Assembly (NCBI RefSeq): GCF_000429025.1
Contig: NZ_KE386840.1
Location: forward strand, 28,293-61,936
Direction of reading: 5' to 3'
Length of the DNA: 33,644 nucleotides
From: Actinospineispora spinosispora DSM 44797
Lineage (GTDB): Bacteria > Actinomycetota > Actinomycetes > Mycobacteriales > Pseudonocardiaceae
Shown here: positions 7,885 to 16,409 of the stretch, one piece after another
Layout of the letters: the number at the start of each line of letters is the position of its first letter
How positions within the stretch are numbered: position 1 is the stretch's first letter
Made by a program: the position numbers and the translations under genes
The notes under the pieces: generated by a model
The model's input: the letters and a program-made list of their open reading frames with translations, nothing else
Told to the model about the DNA's origin: nothing
Databases searched by the model: none

Positions 7885-7948
7885 TTGCACACTGTCGCGC
7901 TGCGTCGCACATGTCCGGACGTGTGCGACGCAGCACGACGGTGTGCAC
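7885..7948. repeat. 64-bp palindrome, copy 1 of the GCACAC...GTGTGC family
   Basis: The arms 7885-7916 and 7917-7948 are complementary except at four positions, three of which become G.U pairs in one strand. The centre is CATGTCC/GGACGTG. It is about 68% of the way to being identical with the perfect copy at 16337-16396 along the outer arm and identical over GCTGCGTCGCACATGTCC. It lies 12 bp after the DUF1932 stop and probably terminates that transcript. Confidence 0.75.
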
Positions 7949-8043
7949 AGTGCGTTTGGTGGGCGGGGCAACCGAGCTGCGGGGTAGCGGTTGTGCTGGC
8001 AACATCCACTTCGAGGGGTGCCGGTGGCTGAGGGGATGTCCGG

Positions 8044-11000
8044 GTGGAGACGGTCGACCGGGTAGTTGCCGAGCGTGGCGTCGCCGGGCTCGCCGCGACG
8101 GCGTGCGTTCGCGTCAAGGACGTGACGGGTGAGGTCGTCGGGTCGGCGTTCCTCGTCGGGCCGGACCTGGTGGCGACCTGCGCGCACGTCGTCGCCGACG
8201 CCACGATGGCGGATCCCTACGCGGCCGCGGCGCCGGACGTGGAGATCGCGGTCGACTTCCCGGTCCTGCCCGGGGGACCGGCGGCCAGGTCCGCGCGGGT
8301 GCACCGCTGGGTCCCGATCGCCGAGGACGGCACCGGCGATGTTGCGCTGCTGCGGCTCGACGAGCCCGCCCCACCCGGCGCGGTGATGCCTCCGGTCCGG
8401 CGGGTCGAGGGATTGTGGGACCACAGGTTCCGGGCGTTCGGCTTTCCGGAGGGCCGCGCGGACGGGGTGTGGACGACCGGGCTGATCCGCTCCGCGCAGG
8501 GCACCGGCTGGTTCCAGCTCCAGGGCACCCTCGGTGACCAACCGGTCGAGGGCGGGTTCAGCGGCTCGCCGGTGTGGGACGACGAGACCGGCGCTGTCGT
8601 CGGCATGACCGTGGCAGCCGATCGGGATCCGAGCGTCACCACCGCCTATCTGATCCCGATCGAACACGTCCTCGGTCTGGACCCCGAGCTGCTGCCGAGC
8701 CCGTACCGGGGTCTCGAACCGTTCGGCGAGGAGCACGCCGAGTACTTCTTCGGCCGCGACACCGACCTGCGCCGCCTGCGTGACGCCGTCGAGCGATGCC
8801 CACTGGTCGCGGTGTCCGGCCCCTCCGGCGCCGGCAAGTCGTCGCTGGTCAAGGCCGGTCTCCTGCCGACGCTGCGTGCCGAGGGCACCCGGATCGCGCA
8901 GGTGCGTCCTCGCCCCGGCGCGCCGTTGCTGATGGATGTCGCGGCCGCGGTCCTCGAGCTGGCGGACCCTGGCTCCGCCGAGGCCCGCCGCGCCCGGGAC
9001 GCCGAGCGGATCGGCACCGCGCTGGCCGAGCCGACCACGACGGAGGCTGCCCGCGCCGAGCTGACCGAGGCTCTCATCGGAACCGACGCCGGACGCGTGG
9101 TCCTGGTCGTCGACCAGTTCGAGGAGCTCGCCGAGTCCACCCCCGATCTGGCGCGCGACCTGCTCACCGTCCTGGCCGGCCTCGGCGAGCGGCTCCGGGT
9201 GGTACTCACCGTCCGGGGTGTGGCGATGGACGAGATCCTCACTCCGTCGGTGGCCGAAGCGCTGGGCTCGGGCACCGTACTGGTCGGCCCGATGGACCGC
9301 ACGCAACTGCGCGAGGCGATCGTCCGTCCCGCCGAACGGGCACCCGGCCTGGCGTTCGACGATGGTCTGGTCGAACGGATCCTCGACGACGCGGGCACCG
9401 AGCCCGGCCAGCTGCCGCTCGTCGAGTCGCTGCTGGCCCAGCTGTGGGCCCGTCGCGAGGGCGGCTCGCTGACGACCAGGGGCTACGAGGCCGCCGGGGG
9501 CGTCGCGGGTGCGCTGTCGGTGCATGCCGAGCACGTGGTGACCTCGGCGTTCGGTGCCGACACCGAGCAGCTGAGGCTGCTGTGCACCCGGCTCGCGGTG
9601 CCCGGGCGCGAGGGCCGGTTCGTCCGGCGCCCGGTGCGCTACACGGACCTTCCCGAGGAGCTGCGCGAGCTGGTCCCGCCGCTCGCGGCCGGCCGGCTGG
9701 TCGTGGTCGCCGGTGGCCACGGTTCGGCCGGCACCGTGGAGCTGGCCCACCAGTCGCTCATCGACCACTGGGCCCGGCTGCGTGACTGGCTGGCCGCCGA
9801 CCGGGACTTCCTGACCTGGCGCGCCGAGCTCGACGCCGACCTGCACCGCTGGGAATCCTCGAACCGCGATGACGGGGTGTTGCGCCGAGGCGCCGCCCTG
9901 AGCTCCGGCGAGCAGTGGGTGGGCTCCCGGGGGCAGGAACTGACCGTCGACGAGCACGCCTACCTGCGCGCCAGCCGGGACCGGGCCCGACGCGATGTGC
10001 GTCGCCGCCGAACCGTGCTGGCCGGTCTGGGCGTGGTGGTCCTGGTCGCGGCTGTACTCACCGTCGTCGCCGTTCGAGGACAAGCGCGTAACACCCGTCA
10101 GCAGTCGCTTGTCGACTCGGAGAACCTGGCCAGGGCCGCGAGCGAGCGAGCCGTGTCGAACCCGGTCGTGGCGGCCCAGCTCGCGCTCGCCGCGTGGCGC
10201 GCCGGCCCGACGAATCCGGCCGCCCGGACCGCGCTGGGCAACGAGTACCTCGCCTTCGACTCGACGGAATCGGTGATCACGACAAGCACGGACCCGACGC
10301 CGATGCGCATCTCGGCTCACGGATCGTCCGAGAACGGATATGTGTACCTGACCCACGACACGCCTCGGGTGGATGTCGTCGTCGACCCGACGGGCCCTCA
10401 GCCGCGTCAGGCGGCTGTGGCGGTCCCTGACACCAGGGTCGACCAGAGAGTGGGCAACGACGGCGCGCACTACTACTCCGTCTCCGCCGACGGCGCGGTC
10501 TGGGAGACCGACGTCCGCTCCGAGGCGCGGGCGGCTCGGCTGGCCGAGCCCACCGGTGCCCAGCGGAAGCTGGCGGGTACCTCACCGGACAGCACCAGGG
10601 TGGGCTGGTGGGAGAAGGTCACGGACACCCGCGTCGCGTTGACCGTGTTCGACCTCGGCACCCGGGCCGCTCGGCAGGTCTTTCTGGACCTGCCGGACGT
10701 GGCCTCGATCCTGTTGACGTCGGATCCTGATCAGGTCCTCGTCCGGCAGGGCGATGCGGGCCTGCCGGGGTCCCGAATCTCCGTGCGCACGGTGTCGTCC
10801 AACACCGAGCTGCGACAGCTCCCCGCGACCCCCGAGATCGTGAACGAGGGCAGAGACATCCTGTCCTGCGCGCCGGGGGACCCGCGTACTGGTGGCGCGC
10901 GCTCGGTGGTCACGGTGTCGGACCTGCTCAGCGGCGTGCCACAGCGTCAGATCCCGTTGAACCCGTACTCCGCGTGCACCGGGTACACGGTCGCGTCCGG

Positions 11001-12261
11001 CGGGCGGTACCTCGTCGAGCAGTACCTGCACGGGATGAGCGCCGCTCAGGACGCCTGGCGGGCCACGGACCTGACCACCGGCTCGTCCTACACCTTCACG
11101 ACGCCTCCGCTGGACAAGAAGGACGTCACCGAACTCCCGCTCCAGATCGGGGTGGTTCCCGGCGTGGAAGGTCCACCGACGGCATTCGTGGTCGTCGGTC
11201 CCAGCCTCATCCGGGTCCGGACCCAACCCCAGCTGCCCGTGGACACCGGTGGCACCCCACCACGACGAATCGTGCTGGCGGACGGCGGGGTGGTGCTGAC
11301 CCTGTCCCAGCCGGGCAACGACATGTCGACCTTCGATGCGACGTCGGGGTCACCTCTCGGTACCTGGAAGAACCCGGACCCGGGCAACAGCCAGATGTAT
11401 CTGGCCGACGAACCCTGGGTGGTGAGGCGGGAGGATGCCCACTGGTTCCTGAACCGCTACCGGATTCCCGGCCTCGACGGCGCGGCACCGATCGCGCTGC
11501 CGGCCGGAGCCGTCCACGGGCGCGGTGTCGACCTGACGTTCACGGCGGACGTGCAAGGCCGGACCGGGATGGTCGTCGCCCTGATCGGAGGTGTGCTCAG
11601 TGGCTGGGACGCCGCCACCGGGAAGCAGGTGGGGCAGGCCGTTCCGCTGTCCGCCCCGGGATCGGACTGGTACGCCGGCCACGCAGCGGTCTGGCCTCGG
11701 CGCGGCCATCCGGAGCAGGTGATCGTGCAGACGGCGGATGACCGCATCCAGATCTGGGACGTCGGGGCGGCGCGCATGGTCGAGGAGCTGCCGGTCCCGG
11801 TCGCCCTCGGTGGTGCCGCGCAGCTCGGTGACCTCGTTGTCGCGGACGGCGACCGTCTGGTGGCACTCACCCGTGCGTCGCGGCTGGAGGCGTGGGACCT
11901 GGCGACGGGCCGGCGCACGGCGGACGTCGCGGTGCCCCAGGCGATCGGGCTCGCCGGAGTGTCGGCTGACGGACAGCTCGTCTCGGAGACGCTGACGGCC
12001 GGCGGAGTGAGCATCGGTCTCTACGACCTGCGCTCATTGGCGCCGGCCGGGACGTTGAACCCGGGAACGCTCGGCGCGGTGTCGATCCGGAACGGGGGCG
12101 TCGTGCTCTCCGGCGAGGCCGGATACCCACCGAGCGCCATGCCCGCGACGGCCACGACGTGGCGTGACCACCTGTGCCACACCCTGCCCGCTCGGTACAC
12201 CCAGGACACCCTCGCCCAGCTCCCCGCCGGTTTCGACACCAGCTCGCCCTGCACCCTGTGA
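8044..12261 (+). CDS. Trypsin-nSTAND1 NTPase-WD40-like multidomain protein
   Basis: The 1405-residue protein has four parts. Residues 1-215 are a trypsin-fold protease with His48 (ATCAHVV), Asp99 (GDVALLRL) and Ser174 (GFSGSPVWD), so the triad is intact. Residues 220-585 are an nSTAND1 NTPase: the typical entry YRGLEPFGEEHAEYFFGRD, Walker A GPSGAGKSS (259-267), Walker B VVLVVDQFEE (352-361) and the LAHQSLIDHWARLRDWL end. A hydrophobic stretch at 659-677 after an arginine-rich segment looks like one membrane helix. The remaining 700 residues are degenerate WD40-like repeats, probably beta-propellers. In related proteins ligand binding by the propeller triggers ATP-driven assembly that activates the effector, here a protease. 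The GTG start follows GAGGGG at a suitable distance. It stands alone between palindromes, with no visible partner gene. Confidence 0.85.
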   Translation: METVDRVVAERGVAGLAATACVRVKDVTGEVVGSAFLVGPDLVATCAHVVADATMADPYAAAAPDVEIAVDFPVLPGGPAARSARVHRWVPIAEDGTGDVALLRLDEPAPPGAVMPPVRRVEGLWDHRFRAFGFPEGRADGVWTTGLIRSAQGTGWFQLQGTLGDQPVEGGFSGSPVWDDETGAVVGMTVAADRDPSVTTAYLIPIEHVLGLDPELLPSPYRGLEPFGEEHAEYFFGRDTDLRRLRDAVERCPLVAVSGPSGAGKSSLVKAGLLPTLRAEGTRIAQVRPRPGAPLLMDVAAAVLELADPGSAEARRARDAERIGTALAEPTTTEAARAELTEALIGTDAGRVVLVVDQFEELAESTPDLARDLLTVLAGLGERLRVVLTVRGVAMDEILTPSVAEALGSGTVLVGPMDRTQLREAIVRPAERAPGLAFDDGLVERILDDAGTEPGQLPLVESLLAQLWARREGGSLTTRGYEAAGGVAGALSVHAEHVVTSAFGADTEQLRLLCTRLAVPGREGRFVRRPVRYTDLPEELRELVPPLAAGRLVVVAGGHGSAGTVELAHQSLIDHWARLRDWLAADRDFLTWRAELDADLHRWESSNRDDGVLRRGAALSSGEQWVGSRGQELTVDEHAYLRASRDRARRDVRRRRTVLAGLGVVVLVAAVLTVVAVRGQARNTRQQSLVDSENLARAASERAVSNPVVAAQLALAAWRAGPTNPAARTALGNEYLAFDSTESVITTSTDPTPMRISAHGSSENGYVYLTHDTPRVDVVVDPTGPQPRQAAVAVPDTRVDQRVGNDGAHYYSVSADGAVWETDVRSEARAARLAEPTGAQRKLAGTSPDSTRVGWWEKVTDTRVALTVFDLGTRAARQVFLDLPDVASILLTSDPDQVLVRQGDAGLPGSRISVRTVSSNTELRQLPATPEIVNEGRDILSCAPGDPRTGGARSVVTVSDLLSGVPQRQIPLNPYSACTGYTVASGGRYLVEQYLHGMSAAQDAWRATDLTTGSSYTFTTPPLDKKDVTELPLQIGVVPGVEGPPTAFVVVGPSLIRVRTQPQLPVDTGGTPPRRIVLADGGVVLTLSQPGNDMSTFDATSGSPLGTWKNPDPGNSQMYLADEPWVVRREDAHWFLNRYRIPGLDGAAPIALPAGAVHGRGVDLTFTADVQGRTGMVVALIGGVLSGWDAATGKQVGQAVPLSAPGSDWYAGHAAVWPRRGHPEQVIVQTADDRIQIWDVGAARMVEELPVPVALGGAAQLGDLVVADGDRLVALTRASRLEAWDLATGRRTADVAVPQAIGLAGVSADGQLVSETLTAGGVSIGLYDLRSLAPAGTLNPGTLGAVSIRNGGVVLSGEAGYPPSAMPATATTWRDHLCHTLPARYTQDTLAQLPAGFDTSSPCTL

Positions 12262-12262
12262 C

Positions 12263-12315
12263 GACACGAATGTGGCTTTAGGGACGTTCAACGTCCCTAA
12301 AGCCACATTCGTGTC
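12263..12315. terminator. Perfect 53-bp palindrome between convergent genes
   Basis: Two 26-base arms (12263-12288 and 12290-12315) are exact complements around one central C. The left arm begins GACACGAATGTGGCTTT. It starts one base after the nSTAND1 stop and lies 35 bp from the convergent aldehyde dehydrogenase stop, as expected for a bidirectional terminator. I recall similar AATGTGGCTTT palindromes in Amycolatopsis-type genomes, but this was not checked. Confidence 0.75.
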
Positions 12316-12349
12316 ATCGGGCGGATGGCGATCGGGCGGACCGCGGGGG

Positions 12350-13783
12350 TCAGCCGAGGAGCTTGCGCATCAGTTTCTTCGCGCCCTCGGTGTGCGGCGG
12401 GTAGATGAACTGCGGGTCGGGGCGTGAGGGCTTCACGAACACCGCCTTGCGGTGGCTGAACGTCTGGAAGCCCCATTCGCCGTGGTAGGCGCCCATTCCG
12501 CTGGTGCCGACGCCGCCGAACGGCAGCTGCGGGACCAGGCAGTGCATGGCCAGCTGGTTGATCACCGTGCCGCCGGAGCTGACCTCGGCGATCAGGCGTT
12601 CGCGCGACTCGCGGGACTTGGTGAACAGGTAGGCGGCCAGCGGCTTCGGGCGGGCGTTGACGAAGTCGATCGCATCGGACAGCGACTGGACCGTCATGAC
12701 CGGCAGGAGCGGACCGAAGATCTCACCGGTCATGACCGGGGACTCCGGGTCCGGGTCGAGCAGGACGGTCGGCTGGATCGACAGGGTGGCCTCGTCCACC
12801 GCCCCGCCGAGCACGACGCGTCCACCGGGGTTGTCCAGCAGCGACGCGAGCCGCTCGAACTGGCGCTTGTTGACGATCGGCAGGCCCTCGGTCGAACCCT
12901 CGCGGAACTTGTTCAGCGTCGAGGCGATCAGTTCGAGCAGCTTGTCCCTGACCGGCTCCTCGACCAGCACGTAGTCGGGCGCGATGCAGGTCTGGCCGGA
13001 GTTGAGCAGCTTGGTGAACGCGATGCGCCGGGCGGCGACCTCCAGGTCGGCGTCCCGGGCGATGATCACCGGGCTCTTGCCGCCCAGCTCGAGCGTGACC
13101 GGGGTGAGGTGCTTTGCGGCACCCTCCATGACGCGCTTGCCGATCTCCGGGCCGCCGGTGAAGAACGCATGGTCGAAGCCCTGCTCCAGCAGCAGCTGGG
13201 TGGTGGCCGCCTCGCCCTCGATGACCGCGACGGTGTCGTTGTCCAGGTACTGGGGGATGAGCCGGGCCAGCAGCGCGGACGTCGCCGGCGCGTGCTCGGA
13301 CGGCTTGATCACCGTGCAGTCCCCGGCGCAGATCGCGCCGATGAGCGGGCCGAGGGTGAGGAAGATCGGGTAGTTCCACGGGCCGATCACCAGGACGGTA
13401 CCCAGCGGCTCGTACTGGTAGAAGGCGCGCGCCGGCTGCAGGCTCAGCGGCAGGCCGGTACGACGGCGGCGCATCCACTTACGCAGGTGCTTGCGCGCGT
13501 AGGTGATCTCGGCCTTGGTGCTGGCGACGTCACCGAACCAGGCGTCGTGCGCGGAGCGGCCGAGGTCGGCCTGTAGCGCCTCGACGATGTCCGACTCGCG
13601 TTCGTCGAGCAGTCGCACCAGAGCGGTCAGCTGGCCGATACGCCAGCTCAGGGGCCTGGTGCGGCCGCTGGCGAAGGTGGCGCGCAGCCGGGACAGGGCC
13701 TGATGGATCTGGTCCTCTCCTGCCTCGGGGCGCCGCGCGGGGGCGAGTCGGGACGAGTGAGTCGGTTCGGCGACGGACGTCAT
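12350..13783 (-). CDS. Aldehyde dehydrogenase, class 3-like
   Basis: From the ATG at 13781-13783 the protein has 477 residues. It carries GPWNYP with Asn137, the general base Glu232 in TLELGGKSP, and the nucleophile Cys266 in NSGQTCIAPDYVLV. The short length and the PWNYP and GQTCIAPDY wording place it with class 3 (ALDH3/YwdH/coniferyl-type) enzymes, which oxidise fatty or aromatic aldehydes with NAD(P). The frame stays open to 13870, but TAGAAT lies 7 nt before the chosen ATG and would suit a leaderless transcript. A methionine at 13792 is an alternative. It is divergent from the acyl-CoA synthetase, which suggests a shared aldehyde-to-acid-to-CoA route. Confidence 0.85.
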   Translation of the reverse strand: MTSVAEPTHSSRLAPARRPEAGEDQIHQALSRLRATFASGRTRPLSWRIGQLTALVRLLDERESDIVEALQADLGRSAHDAWFGDVASTKAEITYARKHLRKWMRRRRTGLPLSLQPARAFYQYEPLGTVLVIGPWNYPIFLTLGPLIGAICAGDCTVIKPSEHAPATSALLARLIPQYLDNDTVAVIEGEAATTQLLLEQGFDHAFFTGGPEIGKRVMEGAAKHLTPVTLELGGKSPVIIARDADLEVAARRIAFTKLLNSGQTCIAPDYVLVEEPVRDKLLELIASTLNKFREGSTEGLPIVNKRQFERLASLLDNPGGRVVLGGAVDEATLSIQPTVLLDPDPESPVMTGEIFGPLLPVMTVQSLSDAIDFVNARPKPLAAYLFTKSRESRERLIAEVSSGGTVINQLAMHCLVPQLPFGGVGTSGMGAYHGEWGFQTFSHRKAVFVKPSRPDPQFIYPPHTEGAKKLMRKLLG

Positions 13784-13790
13784 GCCGCGC

Positions 13791-13796
13791 ATTCTA
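13791..13796 (-). promoter_or_regulatory. Candidate -10 element for the aldehyde dehydrogenase gene
   Basis: TAGAAT on the minus strand fits the actinobacterial TANNNT -10 pattern. It ends 7 nt before the ATG at 13783, so transcription would begin at or near the start codon. Confidence 0.4.
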
Positions 13797-13849
13797 CTCG
13801 ACGTTAGAAGTGAGAGGTTGATATCACAATGGTCGCGAACGGTAGGTTG

Positions 13850-13878
13850 CTGACAAGCGTCGCCGACCACTGTTTAAT
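13850..13878 (+). promoter_or_regulatory. Candidate promoter for the acyl-CoA synthetase operon
   Basis: CTGACA (13850-13855) and TTTAAT (13873-13878) are spaced 17 bp apart, 37 bp before the TTG start at 13916. The region is the most AT-rich part of the divergent gap. Confidence 0.35.
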
Positions 13879-13915
13879 GCCAAATAGAATCAGTCCCGCG
13901 CCAGGAGGTCCGCCG

Positions 13916-15460
13916 TTGTACCCGCGCACTTACGTGTCCACCACGCCGGACAAGGTCGCCGCACGCCTGATCGATACCGGCGAGGAGGTGACCTACGCGC
14001 AGCTGGACGAGCGCTCGACCCGGCTCGCGCGCGTGCTGCACGACGCGGGTCTGCGGCGGGGTGACGTGGTCGCCCTGCTCAGCAACAACGACCTGCGCTG
14101 CTTCGAGGTCTACTGGGCCGCGATGCGGACCGGGCTCTACATCACCGCGGTCAACCACCACCTCTCGCCGGAGGAGATGGCCTACATCGTCAACGACTCC
14201 GGTGCCAAGGCGCTGGTCGCGGCGGGGGCCAAGGGCGACCTGGCCGAGGCGATCGTCGAGCTGACGCCGGACGTGAGCCTGCGGCTGGCCTTCGGTGGTG
14301 AGGTCGCGGGCCACGGCAGCTACGCGGACGCGCTCGCGGGTGCGTCCGCCGAGCCGCTGGACGACGAGCCGAGCGGCGCGCCGATGCTGTACTCCTCCGG
14401 CACCACCGGACGGCCGAAGGGCGTGCGCCCGCCGCTGCCCGAGCGTCAGGTGTACGAGCCGGGGGAGCTGGTCGTCGGGCTGGCCGGGCCGGTGTTCGGC
14501 ATGGACTCCGACACCGTCTACCTCTCGCCCGCGCCGATCTACCACGCCGCGCCGCTGCGCTGGTGCGGCGCCGTCCAGGCAATCGGTGGCACCGTCATCA
14601 TGACGGAGAAGTTCGACGCCGAGCGCACGCTGGCCGCGATCGCCGAGAACCAGGTCACCGCCGCCCAGTTCGTGCCCACGATGTTCGTCCGCATGCTCAA
14701 GCTCGACGACGACGTACGCACGAGCTACGACGTCTCGTCACTCAAGCTGGCGATCCACGCCGCCGCGCCCTGCCCGGTCGACGTGAAGCAGAAGATGATC
14801 GACTGGTGGGGTCCGGTCCTGGTCGAGTACTACGCCGGCACCGAGGGCCACGGCATGACGATGATCAACAGTGCGAACTGGCTGAAGAAGCCGGGCTCGG
14901 TCGGTCAGGCCGTCGTCGGGGTCCTGCACATCTGTGACGAGGACAACGGCGGCAAGGAGCAGCCGGTCGGCGAGGTAGGCACGATCTACTTCGAGCGCGA
15001 CGAGATGCCGTTCAGCTACCATAACGACCCGGAGAAGACCCGCGAGGCGCAGCACCCCGACCACCCGAACTGGAGCACGGTCGGCGACATCGGCAGGGTC
15101 GACGAGGACGGTTTCCTGTTCCTCACCGACCGCAAGTCGTTCACCATCATCTCCGGCGGGGTCAACATCTACCCGCAGGAGATCGAGAACGTGCTGGCGC
15201 TGCACGAGGCGGTCACCGACGTCGCGGTGATCGGCGTGCCGGACCCGGAGATGGGCGAGGCGGTCAAGGCGTTCATCCAGCCCGCTCCCGGCGCGAACCC
15301 CGGCCCCGAGCTGGAGAAGGAGATCATCGACTTCGTCCGGTCGAAGATCGCGCGGTTCAAGGCGCCGCGCAGCGTCCAGTTCGTCGACGACCTGCCCCGT
15401 ACCCCGACCGGCAAGCTGGTGAAACACGAGCTCAAACGGCAGTACGTGACCGGTGGCTGA
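13916..15460 (+). CDS. Acyl-CoA synthetase (AMP-forming, FadD-like)
   Basis: The TTG at 13916 is preceded by AGGAGG (13903-13908) at 7 nt and gives a 514-residue protein beginning MYPRTYVSTTPDKVAARL. The frame is open 29 codons further upstream, but that part is not family-like. Adenylate-forming signatures are present: YSSGTTGRPKG at 159-169 (A3), EYYAGTEGHG (A5), DRKSFTIISGGVNIYPQEIE (A8) and the catalytic Lys500 in RTPTGKLVK (A10). It converts a carboxylic acid to the CoA thioester through an acyl-AMP. Chain length is not predictable. The hydrolase gene starts inside its last codons, so the two are co-translated, and the aldehyde dehydrogenase is divergent. Confidence 0.88.
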   Translation: MYPRTYVSTTPDKVAARLIDTGEEVTYAQLDERSTRLARVLHDAGLRRGDVVALLSNNDLRCFEVYWAAMRTGLYITAVNHHLSPEEMAYIVNDSGAKALVAAGAKGDLAEAIVELTPDVSLRLAFGGEVAGHGSYADALAGASAEPLDDEPSGAPMLYSSGTTGRPKGVRPPLPERQVYEPGELVVGLAGPVFGMDSDTVYLSPAPIYHAAPLRWCGAVQAIGGTVIMTEKFDAERTLAAIAENQVTAAQFVPTMFVRMLKLDDDVRTSYDVSSLKLAIHAAAPCPVDVKQKMIDWWGPVLVEYYAGTEGHGMTMINSANWLKKPGSVGQAVVGVLHICDEDNGGKEQPVGEVGTIYFERDEMPFSYHNDPEKTREAQHPDHPNWSTVGDIGRVDEDGFLFLTDRKSFTIISGGVNIYPQEIENVLALHEAVTDVAVIGVPDPEMGEAVKAFIQPAPGANPGPELEKEIIDFVRSKIARFKAPRSVQFVDDLPRTPTGKLVKHELKRQYVTGG

Positions 15461-16307
15461 GCCGGAGGAGGTGACCGCCTCCTTCCGCGAGGGGACGGGC
15501 ACGCCGGTCGTGTTGCTGCACGGGATCACGATGTCGTGGCGGGCGTGGAAGCCTGTGCTGCCGTTCCTCGTCGGGCGCCACGACGTGTTCGTGCCCACTC
15601 TCGCGGGACATCGGGGCGGTCCGGGACTGCGCCCGGACGCGACGCCGGGCATCGAGGCCGTCGTCGACGTGCTGTGCGACCAGCTGGACGAGGCGGGCAT
15701 CGAGTCGGCGCACCTGGTCGGCAACTCGCTCGGCGGGTGGGTCGCGCTCGAGATGGCCCGCCGCGGCCGGGCCCGCTCGGTGGTCGGGTTCTCCCCGGCG
15801 GGTACCTGGCGGGCACGGCGTGACCTGCTGCGGCTGCTGCTGCTGTTCCGTGCCGGGCACATGGCGGTGGGCAGTCCCCGGCTGAGCTGGGTGGCGACCA
15901 ACCCCCGGACGCGGCGCCTGGCGCTGGGGCGCATGTTCGCTCGCCCGGATCGCGTGCCTGAGGAGGAACTGATCGGGCTGATCAGGGACTTCGAGGACTG
16001 TGCACTGTTCACGGCGATGCTCGGGGGCGGTGGTCACGGCCTCGAACCGCTCGCCGAGTTCGACGTGGCGCTGTGCCCGGTGAAGATCGCCTGGGCGGAG
16101 AAGGACCGGGTGATCCCGTACGGCCGCTACGGGCGTCCCATGCAGGAGAGGGTGCGGGGAGCGGAGTTCACCATGCTGCCCGGAGTCGGACACGTGCCCA
16201 TGTACGACGACCCCCGGCTGATCGCGCGCACGGTCCTGGAGGTGACCAGCTCGGTGGACGCCAACGACCAGCAGGAACGTCCGCGCAGGCGGCGGCGCAG
16301 CGCCTGA
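15453..16307 (+). CDS. Alpha/beta hydrolase
   Basis: The 284-residue protein has LLHGITMSWRAWKP for the oxyanion region, the elbow GNSLGG, an acid in AEKDRVIP and the base in GVGHVPM: a full Ser-Asp-His triad. It ends with an arginine-rich tail (RPRRRRRSA). A GTG at 15453 overlaps the synthetase stop by 8 bp, so translation is probably coupled; no separate ribosome site is seen. Pairing with an acyl-CoA synthetase suggests that it releases an acid from an ester or lactone for activation, or cleaves an acyl-CoA. This is an inference from context. Confidence 0.8.
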   Translation: MAEPEEVTASFREGTGTPVVLLHGITMSWRAWKPVLPFLVGRHDVFVPTLAGHRGGPGLRPDATPGIEAVVDVLCDQLDEAGIESAHLVGNSLGGWVALEMARRGRARSVVGFSPAGTWRARRDLLRLLLLFRAGHMAVGSPRLSWVATNPRTRRLALGRMFARPDRVPEEELIGLIRDFEDCALFTAMLGGGGHGLEPLAEFDVALCPVKIAWAEKDRVIPYGRYGRPMQERVRGAEFTMLPGVGHVPMYDDPRLIARTVLEVTSSVDANDQQERPRRRRRSA

Positions 16308-16336
16308 CTCCACCCCGCAGAGCCGGGGCACACCTT

Positions 16337-16396
16337 GCACACCGTGGTGCTGCGTCGCACATGTCCGGACATGTGCGACGCAGCACCACGGTGTGC
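16337..16396. repeat. Perfect 60-bp palindrome, copy 2 of the GCACAC...GTGTGC family
   Basis: The arms 16337-16366 and 16367-16396 are exact complements, with the centre TGCGTCGCACATGTCCGGAC. Compared with the copy at 7885-7948, GTGG opposite CCAC here becomes GTCG opposite CGAC there, a paired change. It lies between the convergent hydrolase and ethR genes, 30 bp from one stop and 14 bp from the other, and can act as a terminator for both. Confidence 0.8.
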
Positions 16397-16409
16397 GAAG
16401 TCGCTCCCG

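Noticed and set aside
7885..7948. CRISPR array
   Set aside because: Only single palindromes separated by kilobases. No direct repeats with regular spacers and no cas genes.
6715..10470. A 1251-codon open frame on the minus strand opposite the nSTAND1, DUF1932 and hydrolase genes
   Set aside because: It is opposite three genes with intact family motifs, is rich in Arg, Gly and Gln with no recognisable domain, and only joins the hydrolase region in the wrong frame. It is a high-GC antisense artefact.
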